From assembly GCA_007026445.1 (NCBI GenBank), contig VDMD01000251.1, positions 1 to 22,314 of the forward strand: DNA of 22,314 nt. Direction: 5' to 3'. This DNA is from Schizophyllum amplum. Its lineage: Eukaryota; Basidiomycota; Agaricomycetes; Agaricales; Schizophyllaceae. Within the stretch, counting starts at the first letter, position 1. Each line of letters begins with the position of its first letter. The notes beneath the pieces were generated by a model that saw only the letters and a list, made by a program, of their open reading frames with translations, did no database searches and had not been told where the DNA came from. The translations under genes were made by a program, and so were the position numbers. Below, in pieces: positions 9,355 through 19,989 of this stretch.

Positions 9355-12188
9355 CTATCTGCTCCAATGAACATTCTCGACCGGATTGGACACCTTGTGT
9401 TTTCTGTTGTTTTGTGTGTGTCAGAAACCGACGTACGTACGGTGTCTGGGGACGAAAGGGCTTACCCGGATACGAGATGGGACTTGACGCCATTCTCCGA
9501 AAACAGCTTGATCTTCTTGTTCTTCTGGTCAGGGCATAGCAGGCAACGGTAGCACGCGTGCACCGCGGACGGTGCTTCGGCTGGTACAACGATTGGCGGT
9601 TCCGACAGCATCTTGATAGGCATGTGAAGGATGTCAGCCTCCCCTGGATTAGCGACGTCGTGGCTTTCGGGAGCTCAGCGGGCGTCCCTCGTTTCCCATG
9701 AGAATTAGATGCTCACGTTTCCTTCACATGCTGCGCAACTTCGGCAAAGGATTGCCAATTTTCCAGGTGATGTCCACAGTGCGCGCAGGAAAACGTCGCG
9801 CCCGATGCGTACTGTCCGTGATCCTTCGCGCGAACCTTCGTAGCCTCCTCTTCCGACAACAGCGCCCACGTCGGAGGCCTTTTCGCACCACCCGATACAT
9901 GTTTTGCTGCGTAATGCACGGCCTGATATAGCCATGAGCTCGACAGATTGCAATGAATGGCATGCGCGAACGTACCGACGATCTCCATGTGCGTGCATAC
10001 CGACACCAAACACCAGAGGACGACTTCTTGGCGGGGCAAGCTACGCAAATGAATCGTGCATCCCGAGCGTCGAGCACGGCGGGCTTTGTTGTGTGCGGTA
10101 ACGCAAGTATCTCGAGGATAGCGGCAACGGCGCTTGACCGATGTTCGCAGAACCGGGGAACACGTAGCATCTTCTTGTTCCTGAAGACGTCCAGATGCGG
10201 AGGAGCGTCTTGCAGCGACTTGCCCAGACCAAGAATTCGGTTCAATAGAATGTCGGGCAATGCGATGTAGTCATCGCATAGGTCAGTGGGGCGCAAACTG
10301 AAAGCGTGGTCGGTGTAGGTCGAAACAGCCCAGGTGAGCACAGACTCTTCGTCCGGGACAGCAGGTAGTTTATACTTGAGCTTGAGCGCCTGGGCCCCCT
10401 CGGTAATAATCTCCTGCTGAACCGTGCTCTCGTCCGTTTTCCAAACCTCAAGATCGGGGGTGTGACGCAAGAGCGCCACAAAATCGGTGATGCCGACTTC
10501 CTGTCCGGGCTCCGCGTATACGAGGTCGCAGAACGGCGGGAGCGCGAGAAGGTGGTTGCAAGGCGGGAGTGAAAGCCATTCCATGGAAAACCACTGTCGC
10601 GGCGTAGAGGTCTTGCGGTAATCTTCGTAAGCCTGCAGGGCTGCACTCCTCCGCTGGTCGATAAGGTCCCGGTGGGATAGGAGCATCCGTCCTTTACGAT
10701 GCATGCGGACCTCTTTCTCCCAATAGGGGCGTATCCATCCCCAGGCTTAGGGGTAGGTCAGACGAGCATGCAGGGGAATGCAGCAACTTCTCACATTCAT
10801 CGTTCAATTCCGTATTCTGGATTGTCATTGCTGCACTGTCCAACGCACGATGGATGTCCCCTTCTTGGTAGCCTAGCGATGATAGACGTATACCGATACT
10901 AACGGTTGCATCAGTCCAATACATTGTGAATTACCACGAAGCAAACTCACTCTTTCCGTCGACAGTCGGCTAGCCGTTGCAGTTCTTTCTTGCGTGCCTC
11001 GAGGCGCCGCTTGACCCAATCTGCGCAAATGGGCGCGTGCTTCCCGGTATTAGACCACCATCGACGTGCACGTTGAGCCAACGTGTCACTGACCTTCATA
11101 ACCGCATCCACTTGGGCGAGTCTTGCCTTTATGAACTCGTCGTAAAGTCTGCGTGCCTCGGGCTTGCCCTCAGTGACATCGGCCTCGTATTCGGCTACTT
11201 TCGCGATCATCTTCCGGACATCCTTCGTCAAGTAATATCTCGTCTTGCTTCGGGTTTTCCGTCCACGGACTGACACCGTGACGTCGTAAGTACGGATGGC
11301 TTGGGCACAAGCTGTCATTAAATGGCTGCTTACCATTCGTGTAGAGAACCATATCAAGGACGCTCGGATCCTCACCGCGGAAGGTATGCGTGAATTGCAC
11401 ATCGGTAATCAATCTTTGCAGAGGTCAGTTTCTGTGTGCAGCAGTTGCTGAGAATATGCCACAAACTCCTTTCTTTTGCATTCCGCGCAGACTCGCAGCA
11501 GTAGCTGCCAATCGGGCTCTTTCAATGTATATGAATCGCACCGCTGCAAATATTCAGAAATCGGACAAAAAATGCGAGGAAGCGTTACCTGGCAGTCATT
11601 ACAAGCAAAAAGCAACTGCGCCCACCAGGTTTCGGAGCGGTCATGCACTGGTTCCGGGATATCTTCCCTTGCCCTGGAAGCTTTCCAAACTGCAGACAAC
11701 TGTCCGAACACAAGCGAGTGCCTCATCGAACTGCAGGTACGCGATAGCGCTACAAGATCGCAAGGATGGAGTAGCCGAAACATCTACAGGCAGTCATTAG
11801 TGAAGGCCGTGGCGCATACGACGACGGGTTCACAGACTTCGAACACCACGTCGAGAGGCAGCTGAAGAAGCTTGATAGTTTGCCCAGAGCTACGTTGGTC
11901 GGACATGATGTCGAAGGAATCCATGGAGTTCTTGCTTTTGTTGCGGTTCAACTCTGGCAACATCTCTCGGAGAGTCCAACCAACTGGTCCTTCTGAGAAG
12001 ATGAGCAATTACACGTAGGGTAAAGAATGACTTAACACACCGTCTTCATCAGAGGTCTGCGTCACTATGTCGCAGATGTTGTGAGTGCGTAGACCAGGAG
12101 CAGCGCTAGGATACCACACACCCGATCCTGTTCCTATGGACCATTCGTCGAAATAGTCATCGGATTCATTCCCCGAGTCGTCTTCCAT
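9355..12188 (-). CDS. F-box protein with three C2H2-like modules (second of tandem pair)
   Basis: Paralog of the gene at 6164-8984, intact in every frame: exons 12041-12188, 11838-11992, 11589-11783, 11467-11543, 11334-11413, 11094-11269, 10951-11039, 10795-10898, 9976-10745, 9717-9922, 9466-9663 and 9355-9403 give 748 residues. The start is an acidic exon (MEDDSGNESDDYFDEW) whose splice joins in frame. The F-box reads LLQLPLDVVFE joined to MFRLLHPCDLVALSRTC. Cys pairs CNDC and CAEC follow. The C-terminal modules are C575/C578 with H601/H606, C644/C647 with H663/H668, and C707/C710 with H729/H735. Several exon lengths equal those of the paralog (195, 77, 80 and 89 bases). Likely an SCF adaptor; zinc binding is inferred from the Cys/His spacing. 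The intron at 11040-11093 is 54 bases and open in frame, so a retained form adding 18 residues is possible. Confidence 0.86.
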
Positions 12189-12416
12189 CTTAGCCAGAAG
12201 AGAGAGGAGCTAGTGTTCCGCGACAAACAAGCGGGATGCACACTCGCGGTTCCAACGAGAGTCGCGCTCAAGTCGCGCTTAGCCTTGAGACGCGTTAGGG
12301 AAGCGTGATGACTGTCACAACGTGTCAAACCACGTGCGCGGGCGACCCATTGTACTTTTGTTCTCGACTTCCACATTCGGCGATGACTTCCGCTTGAGCG
12401 GTAGCAAATCAACCCC
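12189..12416. promoter_or_regulatory. Shared divergent promoter region (F-box gene and RCY1)
   Basis: The start codons at 12188 (minus) and 12417 (plus) are 228 bases apart with no other gene between them, so both upstream regions must lie here. A palindromic CACGTG, the core site of bHLH factors, is at 12331-12336. Whether it is used is not known. Confidence 0.5.
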
Positions 12417-15400
12417 ATGGAACGCTTCACCACACTTGAGCCGGTTCGGCTATACGCACAAAATGCGACCGGCCACCTCTTCAGCGCGCGCTCGCCAACA
12501 GCGGTTCGCGGGCCCGAGAACCTCGTCGGGCGCCTCCCGACAGAGCTGCACTACCTCGTCCTGTCGTACGTCTCTGTGACGGACATTGCGACCTACTCTC
12601 GCTGCTCACACGCGACCGCTGCCATCGCGCAAGCGGAACGACTCTGGGAGCCCCGATGGAAGGCCCTGCACGTCGAGGACCGTGCCCTCGGCGATGTCCT
12701 GGACGACCTGGAAGACCGCTTGCGCGGCAAGGCCGCCGCCTCGAAGGCGGCCTCGCCTCCTACGCTCACAGTGGACGACGAATTTGGCGATTTTGCGTCT
12801 GGCAATGGCGGCTTCGACGCGCCTGCGGAGGAGATGGGCGACTTCGTGGGCGCCTTCGGCGGGGTCTCTATGTCGCCCAATACGCCGCTCATAAATCTAC
12901 CGTCCGCGAAAACTGTCCGCGCAAAATACACGCGCGCGCATAGCTTGCTGAAGCCGCTGACACGCCTACTGTCCTCGCCGCCGCATATCGTACTCTCGGA
13001 ACTGGCCTCGCATACTGCGCCGACACTAAGACAACAGGCCAAGCTCTTGCGGATGCTCGCTTCGTATCTCTCGCCGGTAGTAAATCCGCTACATAATTGG
13101 GAGAGTCTATACTCCTCCCTCCGCCTAGCCATCGACCGCTTTGATGCTAATTTGCTCTCCGCATTCGATGTTGCGGACAGCCACGGCGATGAGGCCGGCA
13201 TGCGAGAAGCGGCGGAGTGCTCGTGGGCTATCTATGATGGTGCCGGCGATTGGGAGATGGGCAAGGTGTGGACCGAGAAACGCGAGATTTTTTACGAGCT
13301 CGGGAAGTGGAATGCGTTAGACAACTTGACGTGAGCGACACTGACACTACAAATTCCGTAATTTCTGATGATACTACGCAGAGAGGACGGCCAGCTAGTT
13401 TTTGACGCAATGGACGCCTTCATGACCTTCATCCTCACAGCAATCGGGGAGCACGGCTCGCGCGCTGCCCGGGTATTCCCGCCAGAGTCGGAAGTGATAT
13501 TATTGTTCGCCCAGCGAGTGGCTTCGGAGCTGGTATGAGTTTTCATCGAGGCATTTGGACGTTATGGCTGATTATTGCAGGTCGGCGAATATGTGACTGA
13601 GCTCCTGACGCGCGCACGGGACTTCTCCTTGGACACCTACCTGAAAGCCGCCGCCGCGACATTTCGCGAGTCATGGCGAATGGTGGACAACCTCTCCGAA
13701 GCAGCCAATGCGCGGCCGGAAAGCGTACCACCACGAACTAAGGTGGAAGACGTTGTGTGCGTGGTTCTCGCTGGCGAACTTGACTTGCCATGATTTATTT
13801 CTCGAACTTACTGAACGTCGATATGCAGCTACCAGATGTTCGAGATCAACATGGACGAGTATCTCGACGATGAGATCGAGTCTGTGAAGCTCGCATTTGA
13901 GGTGATATGTAAAGACTGGAGCAAACAGGTACGTCCTGTGCCTGTCGCACAATTATTACTTCCAATTTTTGCCGCAGACAGGTCCTCGCGCAGTCGAAGC
14001 GGGCTCGGCGGAGCCCAGCTTCCTCGGATCGCATAATCCAGCGCAAATGAAGCGTAACGTCCTGGCCTCCTTCACGGACGTGCTTCTGCTCCCCGTGACC
14101 ATCGTTCCGCGCACCATGGGCGCGGTGGGCGGCGCGATCATGACGGGCGGCAGCGCGGCCGTGCAGGGGATTGCCATGCTGAACCCGCAGAGGTGGGGCG
14201 GGGCGCAGCATAATGACTACAGCAAGAATCTGGAGAAGGAGCCAGAGAGCACCGTGTTTGAGATCGGGGACGAGTTCGACGATGGGGATGAGGAGGAGGA
14301 GGAGGTACGGACGCCGGTGGTTGCGGAGAACTCGGAAGGTGAGTCTGCGGTTGACGTCGCGCACGCGACTACCGAGATGGATAAATTTTGCAGCCGCACC
14401 GCGTCCGTCTTTGAACAACCGAAGCAGTACGGCTACAGCTGTTTCCGTCGCTTCATCGACGACCACGCTCGCGGGCCCCGCGCCCGCGCAGGCCGTCAAC
14501 CAATTCGAGCTGCTCCTATCCCTCGACGTTGCCCTCCAGCTCATCCACGCCGACCGCGAGGCGCTCAAGCGCGCGGAGACCTTCGCGGGGTACCCTGGGC
14601 ACTACGGGCACCGCGTGCGCGACACCATCGAGGAGATATTCGTCCTCCTACTGCAGGCGCTCAGCGAGAAGCACGTCACCCCGGGCTTCGGGCTGGCGAT
14701 TGAGCACATGCTCGCGTACAAGCCGGCGGAGCACGAGGAGACGACGAGCGTGGCGCCGCTGTTGCAGTTCTTCGAGCTGGTGCATATTGGGGATACGATG
14801 CAGAGTATGCTGCAGGTGTATTTCGATAAGGAAATGGTGAGTTTTTTGGGGAAAAGGTAAAAGTGGAGGTGACGCAGGCTGATGGATGAACAGGCGCCAC
14901 ATATTGACCGGACGGATTTTTTGAACCCGGTGGTGAGGGAGAAGAAGCGGTTCGAGAATGCGCTGGATGATTCGGTGGCGGCCGGGCTGAATGCGGGGAC
15001 GGATGTGTTGATGAATCAGGTGAGCGATATGCTCCTGGTAAAAAAGATGAAGGCATCTGACATGGCGCGACTAGGTCGAGCACATTATTCTGACCTTGAC
15101 ACAACCGCGAGAATACTATCCTCCCGAGGATGGAGATCTCGAGCTGGGCCCGACAAAGGCCTGTACAGAGGCGATCAAGTGCCTTCAGATGCACTGCAAG
15201 CTGCTCAAGGGCAGCACGAGCAAGGAAGTACTAGAGGTCTTCTATCAGGAAGTGGGCATACGATTGATAGCGTGAGTCGAAGAACAGCTATATCCATCTC
15301 GTGACGACGACTTGACTTCATCACAGCATCCTGCAGAAGCACATCAAACGGCAAATCATCTCGCTTAGCGGAGGCTTCCAGGTCATCGCCGACTTGAATA

Positions 15401-15771
15401 CGTATCACAACTTCATTGTTTCCCTGAAGGTGCGGCCGTTTGTCGTTATCTTGGCGTGTACTGTGATGCTGAACGTGCCCGAGGTTCCGAGCATAACGGC
15501 GGAATTTTCGCATCTGAAAATGTTAGGACACGTGTATGTGGTCGAGGATGCGAAGGATCTTGCTCAGATTGTGCGAGACGTTACGCGATACGGAGGCGCC
15601 TACAGACCTGAGGCAAGCCCACGCAATTCGCCTGATAACGAGTTTTTCTGACAGACTTCGCAGGACGTGTACGAATTTATTCAAAGGCGGTCCGACTGGA
15701 AGAAAATTGAGAAGGCTGTAGACAAGACCATGTACAACCTCAGCTTCAAGGAGGACTGTGTAATATGTTGA
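12417..15771 (+). CDS. RCY1: Recyclin-1 (F-box / Sec10-like endocytic recycling protein)
   Basis: Rcy1 in budding yeast and Pof6 in fission yeast act in endosome-to-surface recycling and late secretion; this protein matches their layout. Exons are 12417-13330, 13382-13532, 13581-13756, 13829-13928, 13978-14338, 14394-14836, 14894-15019, 15075-15271, 15327-15429, 15484-15612 and 15664-15771. All join in frame for 935 residues. An F-box lies at about 36-84 (LVGRLPTELHYLVLSYVSV). FGDF at 123-126 sits in an acidic linker. The rest is a Sec10-like helical region, including FEINMDEYLDDEIESVKLAF and ending DVYEFIQRRSDWKKIEKAVD. The last four residues are CVIC, a CAAX-type prenylation signal, as in yeast Rcy1. 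The intron at 15613-15663 begins GC rather than GT, and that at 15430-15483 is 54 bases and open in frame. Confidence 0.93.
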
Positions 15772-16267
15772 TATCGGGCGGTACCTATATCTGGCCGGAT
15801 GGCCAGTGCGCACCGTGTAATTAGTGAAGTCCGCCAGAAGCGGAGGCTTCACCGCTGCCATGACAGCGGGGCGTGCTAAGTACCGAGATGAGTAGAGTCC
15901 GCCTGTGCATATGACGGAAGGCCAACCACGCTCAAGTTGAGTTTTGTCTACCGTGTCGCGAGAACAATGGATGTCGAACAATGGGCGCGTTCCGGCATGT
16001 TGGCGACGCGTCACATCACCCGCGATGCGCGTGCGTCATGGTTCGTCATGCGATCTCCTTCGGAGCAGCCACGCGACCCGATTATCAGAAGAAGCCGCCG
16101 GTTGGAATTTGAATTAGGCACGTTTCAACTTGACGGGCTTCGAAATCGCAGTTGGCTTTGGCTCTTGCTTCCGACCCCCATCATCCCCCGCTTCTCGCAC
16201 GGCCAGCCGCGTATCCTCACTTGAGCCACCACAGACGCCCACTTGACCCCCTGCAAGTGGCCACACC
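15772..16267. other. RCY1 3' flank and TUP1 upstream region
   Basis: About 500 bases between two plus-strand genes. It should hold the end of the RCY1 transcript and the TUP1 promoter. Minus-strand open frames cross it (15523-16014 and 16114-16452), but both overlap real plus-strand exons or an intron and lack a recognisable domain. No TATA box is obvious. Confidence 0.5.
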
Positions 16268-18801
16268 ATGTCGGGCGGTAACATATACAATGTGTGTGAT
16301 TTTCCTCGCCCCGCGCTCGCGACATACTCCCCCTCCACCGGACGCGTCCCCGTATCTGGCACCATGACTAACGCCCCAAAAACATCACTACAACACGCAT
16401 CCACCCATATCACATTCCCCGTCCCACTTTTTGGCCACCCGAAAACGAGCAAGTACTGATAATCAAGTTTACCTCACAGCACAGGAGCCTCCAGCCCTCA
16501 GCGCCCGGACAGGCGCTGGGTGGCGCCCCATCACGCACCTTCTCACTCTCTGCGCGACTTGATGAGCACCTCGACCTCATACGCCAGGACTACGAATTGA
16601 TGGCCACCGAGCTGAGCGACGTGCGGTCCCAGAGGGAGGACCTGGAAACCAAGGGTATGTCGGGCGCTTAGCACGAGATACATACAATCCCTAACAACGC
16701 GTGTAGTCGCAGCCCAGATCAATGAACTCACCCTTATCTCCAACACCGTGCTCGAGCTCAACAGCAAACATACCCGTCTGCGGCAGACGTACGAGCAAGA
16801 AGTAACCGCGCTGCGTGCGCAGCTACAAGAGGCGCAGAGGCAGGTAGCACTAGCTGCAAGCGCTCACCATCCTGTATCTGCGCCGCCATTGGGTCCGGGT
16901 GGTCTGCCGCCGGGTGTCCCCTCACAACACGACGCATATTATGCCCGTGACGCCCGCGAACGCGAAATGAAGGAGACACGGGATCGTGATCGTCTGGAGA
17001 GGGAGCGCGACAAAGAGATGGCCGAGCGAGACCGAGACCGGCGGAGGGAGCAGCTGGGACGAGAGCAACTCGAGCGGGAAATGCGCCACAGAGAGCGAGA
17101 TGCTCGTGATGCACGCGAGGCGAAGCGAGTAAAGGTTGAGCAAACGAAGATGGACCGGCCTGGTGAGCAGTTTAGGATAGCGCAGTATGCACCCTTTTGA
17201 CGGTATGCGCAGAGCATTTCAGTCCGGCTGTCGGACCTGGTATGCCCGTAGCAATGCCTGCGAAGCTAGCACCACCTGGGCCCTCTACACCACAAGGGCA
17301 ACTTCCTCCTCAGTTAGCAGCGGAACGGGGTACACCGAGAGGTCCACCTGGTGCAGCTCCCTTGCCCGAGCGCCCGCCTCCCGCTGCTCTCCCTCCTCCC
17401 ACGGGTATGGACGCGACCGCCAGCGCCGTCGCTCCTCCTGCCCCCGTCTCATCAGGACCGAGCTTCCTCGATGATCTTGATCCGGCAACTCTGCCGTCAG
17501 AATTCAAGAAGGATGGTAGTGACTGGTGGGCGGTCTTTAATCCGAACACTAAGCGGGTTCTGGATGTGACCTTGATGCACTCGCTGATTCACGAGACGTG
17601 AGTTGAACGCCAAAATTCCACAATGTCGTCTGACTGTGTGCAGTGTCGTCTGCTGTGTGCGGTTCTCTGCGGACGGCAAATACCTTGCAACAGGATGCAA
17701 CAGGACTGCGCAAATATTTGAAGTCCAAACGGGTAGAAAATCTTGGTATGTTTGCTGCGAATATCTCATATGGGTCGCTTGCTTACGCACGGCGTCAGCG
17801 TCCTTGTCGACGAGTCCTCTGGGAGGACTGGGTGAACCTCTACATCCGCAGCGTATGCTTCAGTCCCGATGGTAAGTACCTAGCGACAGGTGCGGGAAGA
17901 CAGGCAAATAAGGGTTGCGTTGGGTTTTCACATATCTGCAGCTTTGCGGCTGACAAGTGCGGCCGGCAGATATGGGACATCCCCAAAAGAAGTCTATCAA
18001 GCACATTTTTCGACGGCCACCAGCAGGAGATATACTCCCTCGAGTTTTCTACGACGGCCGCCTCATCGTTTCCGGGGTCCGGTGACAAGACCGCGCGCGT
18101 GTGGGACATGGCCGACGGCTCGAGCAAGGTGCTCGCCATCAACGACCAGGACTCGCTCCAGCACCGACGCCGGCGTGACCTCGGTCGCGATCTCTCCCGA
18201 CGGGCGGCTCGTCGCCGCGGGCAGCCTGGATACCGCCGTCCGCATCTGGGACGTGGAGAGCGGGCAGCTGCTAGAGCGACTGGCGCGGGGCACCGGGACA
18301 GCGTGTACTCCGTTGCGTTTACGCCCGACGGGAAGGGCCTCATTAGCCGGGCAGTCTGGACAAGACGCTGAAGTACTGGGACGTGAGCGGGGCTGACGAG
18401 GGGGCGGAGGGAGCGGAGGGATCCGGAGAAGGGGAGCTTGTGCACGATGAATTTTACTGGGCACAAGGACTATGTGCTGAGTGTGGCGGTGTCTCCGGAT
18501 GGGCAGTGGGTGGTGTCGGGGTCGAAGGATCGGGGGGTGCAGTTTTGGGATTCGAGGACGGCGATTGTGCAGTGTATGCTGCAAGGGCATAAGAATTCGG
18601 GTGAGTGGGCTGTTGTTGCGCGCAGGCGTCGCCATGACTCAACGCAATCGGCGCAGTCATTTCCATCGACCTTAGTCCCGCAGGCGGCGTCCTCGCCACT
18701 GGGTCTGGGGACTGGCATGCACGAATATGTGAGTGGGATGTCCCCCTCGTTCGGAAGCCTGCTAATGTTTGACTTAAGGGGGCTTTACGACCATGGCATG
18801 A
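16268..18801 (+). CDS. TUP1: TUP1 transcriptional corepressor, WD40 region frame-broken
   Basis: Tup1 is the WD40 subunit of the Cyc8/Ssn6-Tup1 corepressor in the nucleus. Exons are 16268-16291 (MSGGNIYN), 16480-16654, 16707-17162, 17213-17597, 17644-17745, 17799-17913, 17970-18600, 18657-18728 and 18779-18801. The N-terminal helices ([15 protein letters not shown], then [20 protein letters not shown]) match the Tup1 tetramerisation domain. A charged Arg/Asp/Glu linker spans about 147-211. A seven-blade WD40 domain follows, from [20 protein letters not shown] to DWHARIW. Between 17830 and 18439 about eleven one-base changes break the frame, nearly all in short G or C runs. With them allowed for, every intron phase agrees and the length is 657 residues. 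As written, the protein stops early in the WD40 domain. Intron 1 is long (188 bases). Consensus error or real decay cannot be told apart here. Confidence 0.85.
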
Positions 18802-19237
18802 AGTCGTGACTAGTGATCATGAACTGCCTATTCCCTTTCTCTTTTCCTCCCTGCAAAATACGCGCGCTGCTTGCGCGCGTTGCGATACCTATTGTATATC
18901 TGTCGGAATGTATTTTGGTAACCTTGTCCTGTGTACTGTTAGTAGATCCGTCTAATTTGCTCTGCTTGCTTTTTCCCGCTTCACAATTTATCGTTGCGTT
19001 AGCAAGGGATGAGACAAACCGCTTGCAGGTGCGCCTGCTTGAATGAAGAGAGGTGTTGCATATATTCTGTGTTCAAACGCACACACTGGCAGGACTGGGC
19101 AAGGAACGCGCATGAGAAGGGTGGACTAGCATATGCTCATTATGAAGTGTATGTGCTATGAGGGGCCGGGACCAAGTGAACGCTACATAGACGAGGGTGT
19201 GAGCAGAGATTCCTTCTATCCGGTTAGCAGCGCACCT
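18802..19237. other. Convergent 3' flanks of TUP1 and mL41
   Basis: TUP1 (plus) and the mL41 gene (minus) converge here, so the stretch should hold both 3' ends. It is AT-richer than the genes beside it. No coding pattern is visible. Confidence 0.5.
18860..18880. repeat. GC-rich hairpin downstream of TUP1
   Basis: ACGCGCGC and GCGCGCGT are perfect 8-base arms around the loop TGCTT, 59 bases after the TUP1 stop codon. Nuclear termination in fungi does not depend on such hairpins, so no terminator is called. Confidence 0.5.
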
Positions 19238-19851
19238 CTATGCTCGCGACCAGAAAGACGACTTCTGCGTTGCTGGCTCGGCTTCCGCAGAAGGGGAATG
19301 CAAGGCTTTGTGCGGCGCCCCTGGGTCCGGAGAGGACGATGTGGGCTCTGCAGTCAGTGGTTCTTCCGCCGAGCCCTCCGGGTAAGTCGCCTGGAGCTCC
19401 GCGAACGCCTCGCGCGACTTCTGCAAGAAGAGCGACGGCGTGACGCCGCGCTTGCTGGTGAACTTGCCCCACACAGCGTTGAGCTCGTTCTTCGACAGGT
19501 GCGCGTTTTGTGCAACGTATGGTTTTAGCTGCGGGGGGTCAGCGGTGGGTGGCGGTTGGGAGTGTGTAGTGACGCACCGGCGAGTTGATGATCTGCTCTA
19601 GGGGCGGGGCGACAAAGACGCGGACCTTCTCGTCGATGAGGCGGTACTTGGCCTTCCCGCCGACGACGTGTTTACCAGGCGCGCCGGTACGCGTGCCATT
19701 GGGCAGGAATGCCTGCCGGGTGCCTGCGACTCTGTCAGGACCTGCTGGCGGGGTATGCAGTTTGCTTACCCTTGTAGTAGTCCTTGTTCCCGCGCTTGGA
19801 GGTCAGCGGTCGGCGCGACGCCTTAGAGAGCCTGACCGCTGTCGGGAGCAT
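19238..19851 (-). CDS. MRPL27: Mitochondrial large-subunit ribosomal protein mL41
   Basis: A nuclear-encoded protein of the mitochondrial 54S subunit (yeast Mrpl27, human MRPL41 family). Exons are 19770-19851, 19578-19723 and 19238-19528, all in frame, for 172 residues. The basic start, MLPTAVRLSKASRRPLTSKR, fits a mitochondrial import signal running into the family core. Then come GNKDYYKGTR, GAPGKHVVGGKAKYRLIDEK and VRVFVAPPLEQIINSPLKPY. The protein is slightly longer than yeast Mrpl27 because of a Pro/Ser/Ala-rich C-terminal tail after about residue 130. Introns of 46 and 49 bases have GT-AG ends. The gene lies head-to-head with TSR3 and converges on TUP1. No frame break is seen. Confidence 0.92.
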
Positions 19852-19989
19852 TGTGGTCGGAAGAGAGACGGTGAGCCGCTTGTACCGATCGAACTTCCCT
19901 CCGTTCCGTCGTGGCGCTCGGAATTCGACTTGGCGTCAACTCTGCAAAATTATAGACGCTCGACTGAGAACACAGGACTATCGCTTGGC
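19852..19989. promoter_or_regulatory. Bidirectional promoter between mL41 and TSR3
   Basis: Only 138 bases separate the start codons at 19851 (minus) and 19990 (plus). Both genes serve ribosome production, one mitochondrial and one cytosolic, so shared control is plausible. AATTATAG at 19950-19957 is the only TATA-like motif seen. Confidence 0.6.

Noticed and set aside
14676..15194. 172-codon minus-strand frame
   Set aside because: It is the antisense shadow of RCY1 exons 6-8; the sense reading is spliced, in frame and of known family.
16114..16452. 112-codon minus-strand frame upstream of TUP1
   Set aside because: It opens with TTG rather than ATG, covers TUP1 exon 1 and intron 1 in antisense, and shows no domain.
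17830..18439. Programmed frameshifting in TUP1
   Set aside because: About eleven shifts, nearly all of the extra-base type and in plain homopolymers, have no slippery-site pattern; error or decay is simpler.
18860..18880. Hairpin as a terminator of TUP1
   Set aside because: Hairpin termination is bacterial; polymerase II genes in fungi end by cleavage and polyadenylation.
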